Assembly (NCBI GenBank): GCA_017539565.1
Contig: JAFYCS010000073.1
Span: 1 to 64,000 of the forward strand
Direction: 5' to 3'
DNA length: 64,000 nt
Source: Lachnospiraceae bacterium
Lineage (GTDB): Bacteria; Bacillota; Clostridia; Lachnospirales; Lachnospiraceae
In this document: positions 44,558-54,060 of the stretch, piece by piece
Position numbering within the stretch: the stretch's first letter is position 1
Layout: every line of letters begins with the position of its first letter
Notes under the pieces: generated by a model
The model's input: only the letters and a program-made list of their open reading frames with translations
Told to the model about the DNA's origin: nothing
Database searches by the model: none
Position numbers and translations under genes: made by a program

Positions 44558-45214
44558 ATGGCGGAAACGATCCAGACCCCCGGTATGGTATTAAAGACAG
44601 CGGCTTCCGGCGATTATGACAGAAGGGTCGTGATACTTACAAAGGACTACGGCAAGATAAGTGCCTTTGCCAGAGGAGCCAGACGCCAGACAAATCATCT
44701 GGCTGCGGCAACCGATTTTTTTATCTTTGCGGATTTTAAGCTCTTCCCCGGAAGGAGCGCGTATACTCTTACAGATGCTTCCGTGAAGAATTATTTTGAA
44801 GAATTGCGCAATGACTTTGATGCTAGCCTTTACGGTATGTATTTTCTGGAAGTGACAGAATACAATACCAGGGAGAATAATGACGAGAGTGATGTTTTAA
44901 AGCTCCTTTACCAGGCCTGCAGGGCACTGATACATCCGGCCTATGACAATGAACTGGTAAAAGCGGTATTTGATCTTAAAATGGAGATGATGCAGGGCAG
45001 CTTTCACCGCGGTGAATATGAAGAAGGTTTCAGCAGCACGGCGCGCTACACCCTGGATCACCTGCTGGCAACGCAGCCGGAAAAACTTTTTTCTTTTGCT
45101 GTAAAAGACGATGTTATCAGGGAACTGGAGCGCATCGCAATGATCGAACGCAGACGTTACGGCGACGGCCATATCTACAAGAGTGAAGAAATGCTTCGCC
45201 TGACGTTGACATAA
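44558..45214 (+). CDS. recO: DNA repair protein RecO, lacking the usual zinc finger
   Basis: A 218-residue RecO. The N-terminal OB domain is clear (TPGMVLKTAASGDYDRRVVILTKDYGKISAFARGARR), followed by the helical domain (YGMYFLEVTEYNTREN). RecO loads RecA onto SSB-coated DNA with RecR. The region that normally carries two Cys pairs is shortened and holds none (about MQGSFHRGEYEEGFSSTAR), so the zinc finger is missing and the protein is ~25-30 residues short. The gene's end contains the his promoter. Confidence 0.88.
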   Translation: MAETIQTPGMVLKTAASGDYDRRVVILTKDYGKISAFARGARRQTNHLAAATDFFIFADFKLFPGRSAYTLTDASVKNYFEELRNDFDASLYGMYFLEVTEYNTRENNDESDVLKLLYQACRALIHPAYDNELVKAVFDLKMEMMQGSFHRGEYEEGFSSTARYTLDHLLATQPEKLFSFAVKDDVIRELERIAMIERRRYGDGHIYKSEEMLRLTLT

Positions 45215-45234
45215 AATAATAAATTAACTATAAT
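45206..45234 (+). promoter_or_regulatory. Consensus promoter of the his operon, predicting a near-leaderless mRNA
   Basis: Perfect TTGACA (45206-45211), 17-bp spacer, perfect TATAAT (45229-45234), with the -35 in the last codons of recO. The predicted start (~45240-45241) is only 3-4 bases before the hisZ ATG at 45244, and no Shine-Dalgarno site is present. Confidence 0.75.
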
Positions 45235-45243
45235 ACTAAAGCT

Positions 45244-46434
45244 ATGGAAAGATTACTTATTCATACCCCTGAGGGGGTAAAAGACATTTACGGTGCGGAG
45301 CTTAACAATAAAAAGGCATTGAGCTCCGATATATACAAGGTGCTGGGCTCCTTCGGATACAGGGAGATACGTACACCTTCTTTTGAGTTTTTTGATGTAT
45401 TCTCAAGAGAGGTGGGGACCACCCCGTCAAAGGATCTGTTTAAGTTCTTTGACAAGGAGGGCAATACCCTGGCACTCAGGCCGGATTTTACTCCGTCCAT
45501 CGCAAGATGCGCGGCCAAGTATTTTCTTGAAGACAATATGCCTGTAAGGCTGTGTTATGAAGGCAATGCCTTCGTTAATGCATCTGACCTGCAGGGCAAA
45601 CTTAAGGAAAATACACAGATGGGTGCGGAACTTCTGGGTGATGCTTCGGCAGATGCCGATGCGGAGATGCTCTGCCTTGTGATAGAGGCGTTAAAGAGTG
45701 CCGGTTTTGAGCGCTTTGCAGTCAGCGTAGGCCAGATAGATTTCTTTAAGGGCATCTGTGAGGAGGCTGCTCTGGATGATGAAGTCATCGAAGCGCTGCG
45801 TGAAGAGATATCCGTTAAGAATTACTTCGGTGCTGAAGAGATACTGCGGAATGCGGGAGTAGCAGAGAATTATCTTACTCTTTTACAGCATGCAGGCGAT
45901 ATCTGCACCATAGAGGAGCTCAAAAAGACGAGAAAGATGATCAGCAATGTGCGTTCCATGAAGGCAGTAGACCGCCTCATACGCATAGATGAACTGGTCA
46001 GTGCATACGGCCTTGGAGATTACCTCTCATATGATCTTGGAATGGTGAGCAAATTCCATTATTACACAGGGATGATATTCAAGGTATTTACATACGGCGT
46101 CGGAGATGCGATAGTCAAGGGAGGCAGATATGACGGCCTTCTTGAACGCTTCGGAAAACGTGCTGCCGCTGTTGGATGCGCATTCCTTCTGGATGATATG
46201 CAGGCTGCACTTTCGGCGCAGGGTGTGCTTAAGGATGAGGAAGAAGCGCTGTCATGGATAATATATGATGAGAACGGACGCGCGGAAGCCATTGAAGAGA
46301 TAAAGAAATTAAGAGCCAAGGGGCTTAAAGTATCGGGCATTTTCTATGACGGTACAAGGACTAAAGATGATTATATCGAATACGCGAACAACCATCAGGT
46401 AAACTATGTGCGTTTCTACGGATCGATGGAATAG
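45244..46434 (+). CDS. hisZ: ATP phosphoribosyltransferase regulatory subunit HisZ
   Basis: A 396-residue class II aminoacyl-tRNA synthetase-like protein without synthetase function; it binds histidine and short HisG to form the active, feedback-regulated enzyme. Motifs: HTPEGVKDIYGAEL at the start, TPSFEFFDVF, the motif-2-like ALRPDFTPSIAR, and the C-terminal GGRYDGLLERFG motif 3. The ATG is not preceded by a ribosome-binding site; a consensus promoter places transcription start 3-4 bases upstream. hisG, its obligate partner, follows 7 bases after the stop. Confidence 0.94.
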   Translation: MERLLIHTPEGVKDIYGAELNNKKALSSDIYKVLGSFGYREIRTPSFEFFDVFSREVGTTPSKDLFKFFDKEGNTLALRPDFTPSIARCAAKYFLEDNMPVRLCYEGNAFVNASDLQGKLKENTQMGAELLGDASADADAEMLCLVIEALKSAGFERFAVSVGQIDFFKGICEEAALDDEVIEALREEISVKNYFGAEEILRNAGVAENYLTLLQHAGDICTIEELKKTRKMISNVRSMKAVDRLIRIDELVSAYGLGDYLSYDLGMVSKFHYYTGMIFKVFTYGVGDAIVKGGRYDGLLERFGKRAAAVGCAFLLDDMQAALSAQGVLKDEEEALSWIIYDENGRAEAIEEIKKLRAKGLKVSGIFYDGTRTKDDYIEYANNHQVNYVRFYGSME

Positions 46435-46441
46435 AGGAAAT

Positions 46442-47101
46442 ATGCTGGAAAAAGACAGATATCTTACATTTGCATTAACAAAGGGCCGTCTGGCAGATAA
46501 AACACTTGCTCTTTTTGAACAGGTTGGTATCGAATGCCGGGAAATGGAGGATAAGAACAGCCGCAAGCTGATCTTCGTTAATGAAGAGCTGGGGCTTAAG
46601 TTTTTCCTGGCAAAGGCTCCCGATGTACCTACGTATGTAGAATACGGCGTGGCTGATATCGGCGTTACCGGCAAGGACACCATCATGGAAGAAGGCCGCA
46701 GGGTGTTTGAAGTACTTGACCTTAAGCTGGGAAAGTGCCGCATGTGTGTATGCGGTCCGGCCGAAGCTAAACAGCTGCTGGAGCACCATGAGCAGATAAG
46801 GGTTGCCAGCAAATATCCGAAGATCGCCAGGGATTATTTCTATAACGAGAAATACCAGACTGTGGATATAATAAAGCTTAACGGTTCCGTGGAACTGGGA
46901 CCCATAGTCGGGCTTTCGGATGTGATAGTTGATATAGTCGAAACGGGCGGTACGCTTAAAGAAAACGGACTGATGGTGCTTGAAGAGATCTGCCCCTTAT
47001 CGGCAAGGATGATAGTTAACCAGGTGAGCATGCGCATGGAGAACGCGCGCATCAGACAACTGGTCGGAGACCTCAGAAAGGTTATAGACGAAAAGGAGTA
47101 G
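46442..47101 (+). CDS. hisG: ATP phosphoribosyltransferase, short form
   Basis: A 219-residue catalytic subunit for the first step of histidine synthesis (ATP + PRPP). Motifs are LTFALTKGRLADKTL, YGVADIGVTGKDTI, and the PRPP loop DIVETGGTLKENGL. It lacks the C-terminal regulatory domain, so it needs HisZ, which is encoded just upstream. The ATG at 46442 follows GAGGAAAT; earlier in-frame ATG at 46406 lies inside hisZ and is rejected. Confidence 0.96.
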   Translation: MLEKDRYLTFALTKGRLADKTLALFEQVGIECREMEDKNSRKLIFVNEELGLKFFLAKAPDVPTYVEYGVADIGVTGKDTIMEEGRRVFEVLDLKLGKCRMCVCGPAEAKQLLEHHEQIRVASKYPKIARDYFYNEKYQTVDIIKLNGSVELGPIVGLSDVIVDIVETGGTLKENGLMVLEEICPLSARMIVNQVSMRMENARIRQLVGDLRKVIDEKE

Positions 47102-47104
47102 AAG

Positions 47105-48400
47105 ATGCGTATAATCGAACTTAACGATGAGAATAAAAACGAACTGCAGGAAACACTCAGCAAGCGCAGTACCGGCAGCTTCCCTGAAGTAGAAAAAACT
47201 GTAAGTGAGATAATCACCAGGGTCAGGGAAGAAGGCGATAATGCGCTTTTTGATTACAGTCAGAAGTTTGATAAGTTTGAACTGAATGCCGGAAATATCC
47301 GTGTAAGCGAAGAAGAGATCGAGGAAGCGGCTGCTTCGGATCCCGAATTCATGGCTCTGCTTGAGAGGGCGGCTGCAAATATCAGGGATTTCCACGAAAA
47401 GCAGAAACGTATCAGCTGGATGGATATGAAGGAAGACGGGAGTATGCTGGGACAGAAGTTTACACCTATCGATATAGTGGGTGTATATGTTCCCGGAGGA
47501 AGGGCTCCGCTGCCGTCTTCGGTTCTCATGAACCTGATCCCTGCCAAGGTGGCCGGAGTAAAGCGTCTTGTTATGCTCACACCTCCCGGACAGGGCGGAA
47601 AGATCGATCCTTCTATACTGGCTGCTGCAAAAGTGGGCGGTGCGGATGAAGTATACCGCGTAGGCGGTGCACAGGCTATAGCGGCCATGGCTTACGGGAC
47701 ACAGTCCATTCCCCGTGTTTATAAGATATGCGGACCCGGAAACATTTTCGTGGCTTTTGCAAAGAAGGCTGTATACGGACAGGTTGGCATAGATTCCATC
47801 GCAGGACCTTCAGAGATCCTGGTGCTTGCAGACGAGAGTGCAAATGCGCGTTACGTGGCAGCGGATCTTCTGTCACAGGCGGAACATGATCCCATGGCCA
47901 GCTCTATACTGGTTACCACTTCCAAGAAGCTTGCAGAAGACGTGGTAAAAGAGATCGATGCATTTGTTCCCGAACTCTCACGTAAAGAGATAATTGAGAA
48001 ATCCCTTGAACAATACGGATTCATATTTGTTGCACCCGATATGGAAAAGGCTGTTGAGGCTGTTAACGATATCGCATCCGAACACCTTGAGATACTTACA
48101 AAAGATCCTTTTGCGGTACTTCCGCAGATAAGGAACGCCGGTGCGATCTTCATGGGTGAGTATTCATCGGAACCTCTTGGTGATTACTTCGCAGGTCCTG
48201 ATCATATACTTCCCACAAACGGTACCGCAAAGTTCTTCTCACCTGTGAATGTGGATGACTTTGTGAAGAAGACCAGTATAATCTCATATTCACGCGATGC
48301 CCTTTACAGGGATCACGAGGATATAATCAAATTTGCAAAGAAGGAAGGGCTTACGGCACATGCAAATTCCATAGCCGTAAGATTTGGTGAAAAGATATGA
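47105..48400 (+). CDS. hisD: Histidinol dehydrogenase
   Basis: A 431-residue NAD and zinc enzyme that oxidises histidinol to histidine, the last two steps. Motifs: [16 protein letters not shown], the [11 protein letters not shown] stretch, the signature [15 protein letters not shown] and the catalytic QAEHDP. The stop overlaps the hisB ATG by 4 bases; the start is 3 bases after hisG. Confidence 0.97.
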   Translation: MRIIELNDENKNELQETLSKRSTGSFPEVEKTVSEIITRVREEGDNALFDYSQKFDKFELNAGNIRVSEEEIEEAAASDPEFMALLERAAANIRDFHEKQKRISWMDMKEDGSMLGQKFTPIDIVGVYVPGGRAPLPSSVLMNLIPAKVAGVKRLVMLTPPGQGGKIDPSILAAAKVGGADEVYRVGGAQAIAAMAYGTQSIPRVYKICGPGNIFVAFAKKAVYGQVGIDSIAGPSEILVLADESANARYVAADLLSQAEHDPMASSILVTTSKKLAEDVVKEIDAFVPELSRKEIIEKSLEQYGFIFVAPDMEKAVEAVNDIASEHLEILTKDPFAVLPQIRNAGAIFMGEYSSEPLGDYFAGPDHILPTNGTAKFFSPVNVDDFVKKTSIISYSRDALYRDHEDIIKFAKKEGLTAHANSIAVRFGEKI

Positions 48401-48981
48401 GAGAAGCACAGGTAAGCCGTAAAACAAAAGAGACCGATATCGATCTTAGCATAAAGATCGACGGTAAAGGTGCTGCCGATATCAATACCGGCATAGGATT
48501 TTTTGACCACATGCTGAGCGGGTTCGCCAAACACGGATTTTTTGATCTGGCACTTAACTGTGAGGGGGACCTGAATGTGGACGGACACCACACCGTTGAA
48601 GACTGCGGCATAGTCCTTGGCCAGGCAATAAAGGAGGCTGTGGGCGATAAGGCAGGGATGAGACGCTACGGATATTTCATCCTTCCCATGGATGATGCGC
48701 TGGTGCTGTGTGCGGTTGATTTCTGCGGAAGGCCTTACTTCTCATATGATCTGGATGTCAGGGAAGAAAAATGCGGCGATTTCGAAACAACGCTGGCAAA
48801 GGAATTCTTCTATGCCGTATCTTATGCGGCCGGCATCAATCTGCATATCAAGCAGATATCCGGAGAGAACGGACACCACATCCTTGAGGCGGCTTTTAAA
48901 GCTTTCGGCAAGGCAGTGGATATGGCTACATCCATCGACCCCAGGGTTGAGGGAGTGCTGAGCACGAAGGGAGCGTTATAA
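48397..48981 (+). CDS. hisB: Imidazoleglycerol-phosphate dehydratase
   Basis: A 194-residue single-function HisB (no phosphatase domain). The two Mn-binding motifs [11 protein letters not shown] and [12 protein letters not shown] are present, along with [10 protein letters not shown]. It removes water from imidazoleglycerol phosphate. It overlaps hisD by 4 bases, and the fused HisF-like/HisIE gene starts 1 base after the stop. Confidence 0.97.
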   Translation: MREAQVSRKTKETDIDLSIKIDGKGAADINTGIGFFDHMLSGFAKHGFFDLALNCEGDLNVDGHHTVEDCGIVLGQAIKEAVGDKAGMRRYGYFILPMDDALVLCAVDFCGRPYFSYDLDVREEKCGDFETTLAKEFFYAVSYAAGINLHIKQISGENGHHILEAAFKAFGKAVDMATSIDPRVEGVLSTKGAL

Positions 48982-48982
48982 A

Positions 48983-50284
48983 ATGACTAAGAAATTCTGC
49001 GCGGCTATATATCTTGAGAAGGATAAGGCCGTTAAAAACAGACTGGACCGTACGGTACTGGATGAGAGCCCGGAGGAGTTATCCCGCCGGTATTCCGATA
49101 TGTGTGCGGATGAGATAATAGTGTTTGATCTTTCCGTTACGGATGATGAGCATGAAGCTGCCATCGGTGCGATAAAGAGGATCGTGGCTGCGGCTGAAGT
49201 CCCTGTTGTCGGCTGTGGTAATATCAAGCGTTTCGAAGATGTAAAAAAGATACTTTATGCAGGCTGCTCCGCGGCTGCGCTTAATTTTGCGAAGGATTCA
49301 AACATTGACCTGGCAGAGGATGTTGCTAAACGTTTCGGCAAAGACAAGATCTACGCCTGCGTCGGCAGTATTTCGGAGATAAGCGGTAAAAAGACAATAC
49401 TTAATGAGTTCATCGGCGGACTGATACTTATAGGCGGAGCAGATGATCATTACAGCTCATCTTCATTAAATGAGATAACCGCGGCTGTAAGTCTGCCTCT
49501 TACCATTCCCATGCCGGATGCGGCGCCCGGACAGATCGCAGGACTGTTAAAGAGGGATGGCATAGCCGGTGTTTTCGGTCCCCTGGTAAATGCAAATATA
49601 GAGGAACTAAATGCCATCAAGGCCTTTTGCGCCGAGGATGGGGTGGAGGTCAACGGCTTTGACGCAAAGCTTTCATTCGATGAACTTAAGCTTAATTCCG
49701 ACGGCCTGGTACCTGTTATCGTGCAGGACTACCGTACCAAGGAAGTGCTTATGATGGCTTATATGAACGAAGAGGCTTTTAAGAATACCATCAGGAGCGG
49801 GCGGATGAATTATTATTCACGTTCACGCCAGACCCAGTGGCTTAAAGGCGAGACCAGCGGACACTTCCAGTATGTCAAGGAGCTCGTTGCGGACTGTGAT
49901 AAGGATACTCTGCTGGCAAAGGTAAGCCAGGTCGGAGTGGCCTGCCATACAGGATCCCGGAGCTGTTTCTTTAACGAGATACTTAAGAAAGAGTATCTGG
50001 ATACTGATCCCGCAAAGGTATTTGAGGATGTATATAAGGTGATACTGGACAGACGGGAGAATCCCAAGGAAGGTTCGTATACAAATTATCTTTTCGATAA
50101 AGGCATTGATAAGATATTAAAGAAGGTCGGTGAGGAATGCACGGAGATAGTTATCGCCGCCAAGAATCCCGATCCCGAAGAGATCAAGTATGAGATATCC
50201 GATTTCCTGTACCATGTGATGGTACTGATGGCGGAAAAAGGTGTTACCTGGGAAGATATCACCAGGGAACTGGCGCGGAGATGA
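48983..50284 (+). CDS. hisIE: HisF-like (degenerate) barrel fused to HisI-HisE
   Basis: A 433-residue fusion. Residues ~225-330 are phosphoribosyl-AMP cyclohydrolase ([20 protein letters not shown], zinc motif [10 protein letters not shown]), and ~345-433 are phosphoribosyl-ATP pyrophosphatase ([22 protein letters not shown]). Together they carry out steps two and three. The N-terminal ~220 residues align by eye with His[23 protein letters not shown] matches the phosphate-binding strand. But the catalytic Asp of the first strand is Tyr (AIYLEKDK for CLDVKDG), and the second Asp strand reads [11 protein letters not shown]. It is thus a non-catalytic HisF relative of unknown use, perhaps a channel or scaffold. 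hisA, hisF, hisH and hisC are not in the window. Confidence 0.9.
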   Translation: MTKKFCAAIYLEKDKAVKNRLDRTVLDESPEELSRRYSDMCADEIIVFDLSVTDDEHEAAIGAIKRIVAAAEVPVVGCGNIKRFEDVKKILYAGCSAAALNFAKDSNIDLAEDVAKRFGKDKIYACVGSISEISGKKTILNEFIGGLILIGGADDHYSSSSLNEITAAVSLPLTIPMPDAAPGQIAGLLKRDGIAGVFGPLVNANIEELNAIKAFCAEDGVEVNGFDAKLSFDELKLNSDGLVPVIVQDYRTKEVLMMAYMNEEAFKNTIRSGRMNYYSRSRQTQWLKGETSGHFQYVKELVADCDKDTLLAKVSQVGVACHTGSRSCFFNEILKKEYLDTDPAKVFEDVYKVILDRRENPKEGSYTNYLFDKGIDKILKKVGEECTEIVIAAKNPDPEEIKYEISDFLYHVMVLMAEKGVTWEDITRELARR

Positions 50285-50287
50285 TAT

Positions 50288-52177
50288 ATGGATAAAAGCA
50301 AACGTAAGCTGGCTCTGCCCCACAGGATACTGATGGAGGCAGAGAAACCGGCCAGATATACCGGCGGAGAGCTTAACAGTGTTATGAAAGAAGCGGACCT
50401 TGTAAAGATCCGCTTTTGTTTCTGTTTTCCGGATGTTTATGAGATAGGCATGTCCCATCTGGGGATGCAGATACTTTACGGGCTCATGAATTCCTATGAG
50501 GATGTCTGGTGTGAAAGAGTATTTTCGCCATGGACTGATATGGATGCCATAATGCGCCGCGAGAAAATACCTCTGTTTGCATTGGAAAGCCAGGAGCCTG
50601 TAAAGAATTTTGATTTTCTCGGATTTACGCTGCAGTATGAGATGTGCTATGTGAACATACTGCAGGTGCTGCAGCTGTCGGGAATGGCGCTGTATTCCAG
50701 GGACCGTGGGGAAGACGATCCCATAGTTATCGGAGGCGGCCCCTGTACATATAATGCTGAACCCATTGCCGATTTCTTCGACATATTCTATATAGGCGAA
50801 GGAGAGGTTAACTATCGCAAGCTTTTCGACCTGTATGAGGAGCATAAGGAAAAGGGCTACAGGAAGGCGGATTTCCTGCATGATGCCGCAAAGATAGAAG
50901 GCATATATGTACCTGCTTTATATGACATAAGCTATAATGATGACAATACTGTAAAAAGCATTACGCCCGGATATGATGATATTCCTGCGACAGTCAGAAA
51001 GACGGTGGTAAAGGATCTGGACGGCAGTTTTTATCCGACTGCCCCGGTTGTACCTTTTATCCAGGCTACCCAGGACAGGGCTGTGCTGGAGGTAATGAGG
51101 GGCTGTATAAGAGGATGCCGTTTCTGTCAGGCCGGGCAGATATATAAGCCTGTCCGTGCACGCAAAGTTGATACGCTGATGCGTTATGCCGAAGAGCTGC
51201 TTAATAATACCGGCTATGAAGAGCTTTCCTTAAGCTCCCTTTCCACCTCGGATTTCCCGGGGCTTAAGGAGCTTCTGGAACGCCTTATCAATATGTGCAA
51301 TGAAAAGAAGATAAACATTTCCCTGCCTTCCCTGCGTATAGATGCTTTTTCACTGGACGTTATGAACAAGGTGCAGGATGTGAAGAAAAACAGCCTGACC
51401 TTTGCACCGGAAGCAGGAAGCCAGAGAATGAGGAATGTGATAAATAAGGGACTTACCGTTGAGAATATCCTGAACGGCGCGGAGATGGCTTTTAAGGGCG
51501 GCTGGAATAAGGTTAAGCTTTATTTTATGATAGGGCTGCCCGGTGAGGAAGATGAAGATGTGGCTGCCATTGCCGAACTATCAAACGAAGTGGCTGCATT
51601 GTATTATGATACCGTACCCAAGAGTGAAAGACAGGGCAGGGTTACCATAACCGCAAGCTCATCTTTCTTTGTTCCCAAGCCTTTTACGGCTTTCCAGTGG
51701 GCGGCGATGAACACTCCGGAAGAGTTTTTGAGGAAAGCGGCACACTGTAAGACAAAGGTGCGTGAGCAGCTTAACCAGAAATCCATTGTTTACCATTATC
51801 ACGATGCGTCCACAACCATAATCGAGGGTGTGCTGGCACGCGGTGACAGGAGACTTGCTCCGGTAATAGAAGAAGTATACAGAAACGGCGGAATATTCGA
51901 CGCCTGGACGGAGACCTTTTCCTACCAGCGCTGGATGGATGCTTTTGAGAGCTGCGGTGTGGATTACGGATTTTATATCTACAGGGAAAGACCTGAAGAT
52001 GAAGTATTCCCCTGGGATGTGATCGACAGCGGTGTTACAAAAAAATATCTGTACAGGGAATGGATGAATTCAAAGGCGGGAACCGTGACTTTGAACTGCA
52101 GGGATAAGTGTGTGGGCTGCGGTGCGGGCAGCTTTACCTGCGGTATATGCATACAGCCCAGAGGAGGTGCGGCATGA
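50288..52177 (+). CDS. B12-binding-domain radical SAM protein (TIGR03960-like)
   Basis: A 629-residue protein. The N-terminus (~20-170) resembles a B12-binding-like fold (KIRFCFCFPDVYEIGMSHLG; FDIFYIGEGEVNY). The radical SAM core carries C273-x3-C277-x2-C280 (RGCIRGCRFCQAG) for a 4Fe-4S cluster. A C-terminal Cys-rich stretch (DKCVGCGAGSFTCGIC) may hold a further metal. This family is almost always paired with the DUF2344 protein that follows, and the substrate is not established. It starts 3 bases after hisIE. Confidence 0.9.
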   Translation: MDKSKRKLALPHRILMEAEKPARYTGGELNSVMKEADLVKIRFCFCFPDVYEIGMSHLGMQILYGLMNSYEDVWCERVFSPWTDMDAIMRREKIPLFALESQEPVKNFDFLGFTLQYEMCYVNILQVLQLSGMALYSRDRGEDDPIVIGGGPCTYNAEPIADFFDIFYIGEGEVNYRKLFDLYEEHKEKGYRKADFLHDAAKIEGIYVPALYDISYNDDNTVKSITPGYDDIPATVRKTVVKDLDGSFYPTAPVVPFIQATQDRAVLEVMRGCIRGCRFCQAGQIYKPVRARKVDTLMRYAEELLNNTGYEELSLSSLSTSDFPGLKELLERLINMCNEKKINISLPSLRIDAFSLDVMNKVQDVKKNSLTFAPEAGSQRMRNVINKGLTVENILNGAEMAFKGGWNKVKLYFMIGLPGEEDEDVAAIAELSNEVAALYYDTVPKSERQGRVTITASSSFFVPKPFTAFQWAAMNTPEEFLRKAAHCKTKVREQLNQKSIVYHYHDASTTIIEGVLARGDRRLAPVIEEVYRNGGIFDAWTETFSYQRWMDAFESCGVDYGFYIYRERPEDEVFPWDVIDSGVTKKYLYREWMNSKAGTVTLNCRDKCVGCGAGSFTCGICIQPRGGAA

Positions 52178-52872
52178 GCGTGAGTGTACGTTTCAGATTC
52201 AGCCGTAAGGGGCCGGTGCGTTACACGGGGCACCTTGATATGCTCCGTTATTTCCAGAAGGCCGTGATGCGCTCGGGGCTTCCTGCAAGGTATTCGGAAG
52301 GCTTTCATCCTCATCAGATAATGAGTTTTGCTTATCCTCTTGGAGTGTCCATGGAGACAGAAGGGGATTATATGGACCTGGATATGACGCAGGAACTTGG
52401 TGAAGAGGAAATGTTAAACCGCCTGAATGCCGTGATGAACGAAGGCATAAGCGTCAGCCGTGCCACGGTACTTAAAGATAATGCTGAGAATGCAATGGCG
52501 CTGGTTGCGGCTGCGGATTACCGTGTCAGCCTGTCAGGGGATACGGATAAAGCGGCGGACGCGGTCAGGCGGATCATGGAAGCGCAGGAGATACTTATAG
52601 ACGGCGGTGAGACAAAGCGCGGCAAAAAGAAAAAAGATCCCAAGAATATCAGGCAGGGTATACTTGACATGCATATCGAAGAGGACGGAAGTCTTTTTAT
52701 GAAACTTGTGAGCGGATCTGCCATGAACGTTCGCCCTGCTGATGTGTTTGACAAGCTTAACGAAGCTGCCGGAGGCGGCTTATATACGGAATGCATATGC
52801 CGGCTGGAAATCTATGCACTTCGTGATGAAAAGCTGATACCTTTAGCGGATGCGGATAAAAAGGATGCGTAA
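52174..52872 (+). CDS. DUF2344 radical SAM-associated protein (TIGR03936-like)
   Basis: A 232-residue partner of the preceding radical SAM protein. The start MSVSVRFRFSRKGPVRYTGHLDMLRYFQKAV and the GFHPHQIMSFAYPLGVSMETEGDYMDL stretch are family hallmarks. The ATG at 52174 follows GAGGAGG and overlaps the upstream stop by 4 bases. The role is unknown; its constant pairing suggests it forms a complex or prepares the substrate. The gene overlaps the RNase G gene by ~23 bases. Confidence 0.9.
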   Translation: MSVSVRFRFSRKGPVRYTGHLDMLRYFQKAVMRSGLPARYSEGFHPHQIMSFAYPLGVSMETEGDYMDLDMTQELGEEEMLNRLNAVMNEGISVSRATVLKDNAENAMALVAAADYRVSLSGDTDKAADAVRRIMEAQEILIDGGETKRGKKKKDPKNIRQGILDMHIEEDGSLFMKLVSGSAMNVRPADVFDKLNEAAGGGLYTECICRLEIYALRDEKLIPLADADKKDA

Positions 52873-53884
52873 GGATATAATTGAGAAAAAGGAATACTTA
52901 TTGAACGAGCAGGCCCTTAAGGGCCTGCGTTATGCTGCTTATAAGGGGGCTGATGAAAACGGCTGCGAAAAGGACTGTATTTTAAGGATAAGCGGAAATG
53001 CCATAGATAAGATAGACATATTCCGCCCTGCGGACTTGGAATGCGGTGATATTTATCTGGGGAGGATCGAAAACAGCAATAAGAATATTGCGGCTTCATT
53101 TGCGGATATAGGCAGGAATGATCCTGTGTTTGTACCCGGAGAATACAAGCCGGGAACAGAAATGCCGCTGCAGATAAAGACTCTTCCATACAGGGAGAAG
53201 CTTGCAAAGGCTTCCGTAAAAATACCGGAGAGCCTTAAAGATATGGTGAATGATAAAGCGGAGCATGCGCTGAAGGGGGCGGTATTATATAAAGCCCCCG
53301 GAGCCTTTGAGATGAGTATAAAAGAAGCCTGCGAAACGCCCGGAGCCAAATGGGTAACCGAAGACCGCGGTCTGTACGAACGTGCAGTTGAGTACGCAGG
53401 GAATGATGAAAGCATATTGCTGCATTCTGATGAGAATGTAAGTCTCTGTGCGTTATACGGACTAAGCGGTAAACTCGGCCGCGTGTTGTCTTCAAGAGTC
53501 AATCTGAAGTCCGGGGCGGAGATAGTGATAACCGAAACCGAAGCCATGTGCGTTATAGACGTAAATTCTGCTAAGGCATTAAGCGGGAAAGATAAAGAAG
53601 AAACCTTCCTTAAGCTAAATCTTGAAGCTGCCCGTGAGATATGTATACAGATAGCTGCAAGGAATATAAGCGGAATAATAATGGCGGATATGATCAGCAT
53701 GAAAAGCAAAGAAAGTGAAACAATATTGCTTGAGGAACTTGACAGGCTTTTGAAGGGGATAGACCCGCCCGCGAGGCTTGAAGATATAACAAAATTGGGC
53801 ATTGTAGAGATCAGCCGCAAACGGCTGAAGGGAAGTATAAACTCTGAAAAAGCATTTTTGAATAGTACGATATTGACGAAGTAG
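52850..53884 (+). CDS. rng: Ribonuclease E/G-like protein, short form
   Basis: A 344-residue endoribonuclease, smaller than typical RNase G. The S1-like part (~55-100) shows GDIYLGRIENSNKNIAASFADIG. The catalytic core is kept: AMCVIDVNSAKA, with its Asp, and IIMADMISM with the second Asp, then TKLGIVEISRKR. The zinc-link Cys pair and everything after it are missing, so the usual dimer interface is doubtful. The start is uncertain: ATG at 52850 or ATG at 52865, both inside the DUF2344 gene. In many Clostridia rplU follows; here it does not. Confidence 0.8.
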   Translation: MRIKRMRKDIIEKKEYLLNEQALKGLRYAAYKGADENGCEKDCILRISGNAIDKIDIFRPADLECGDIYLGRIENSNKNIAASFADIGRNDPVFVPGEYKPGTEMPLQIKTLPYREKLAKASVKIPESLKDMVNDKAEHALKGAVLYKAPGAFEMSIKEACETPGAKWVTEDRGLYERAVEYAGNDESILLHSDENVSLCALYGLSGKLGRVLSSRVNLKSGAEIVITETEAMCVIDVNSAKALSGKDKEETFLKLNLEAAREICIQIAARNISGIIMADMISMKSKESETILLEELDRLLKGIDPPARLEDITKLGIVEISRKRLKGSINSEKAFLNSTILTK

Positions 53885-53941
53885 TATAAAAAACCATGTC
53901 ATGTGAGGCATAATCTGAAAATATATGAGTTAAAACTTCCA

Positions 53942-53987
53942 AAAGGGCTTGTAAGCCCTTTCCCGCCCCTTGAAAGGGGCCTTTTTT
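53942..53987 (+). terminator. Tandem terminator after rng
   Basis: A first hairpin AAAGGGCTT/AAGCCCTTT (53942-53961), then a second GCCCCTT/AAGGGGC (53965-53980) with a T run 53982-53987. The loop of the second also holds the next gene's -35. Confidence 0.85.
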
Positions 53988-53998
53988 ATTGATATATT
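53970..53998 (+). promoter_or_regulatory. Promoter of the SHOCT-repeat gene, -35 inside a terminator loop
   Basis: TTGAAA (53970-53975), 17-bp spacer, TATATT (53993-53998). A small hairpin ATGCGG/CCGCAT (54012-54028) lies in the leader, and AGGAGGG precedes the ATG. Confidence 0.55.
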
Positions 53999-54060
53999 AA
54001 GCTTAATCCAAATGCGGGGACACCGCATCAGAATCAAAAAAATTATTCAGGAGGGTCAAC

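Noticed and set aside
53885..54060. rplU (L21) expected after rng
   Set aside because: No L21-like frame is present; the stretch holds tandem terminators, a promoter and a small hairpin.
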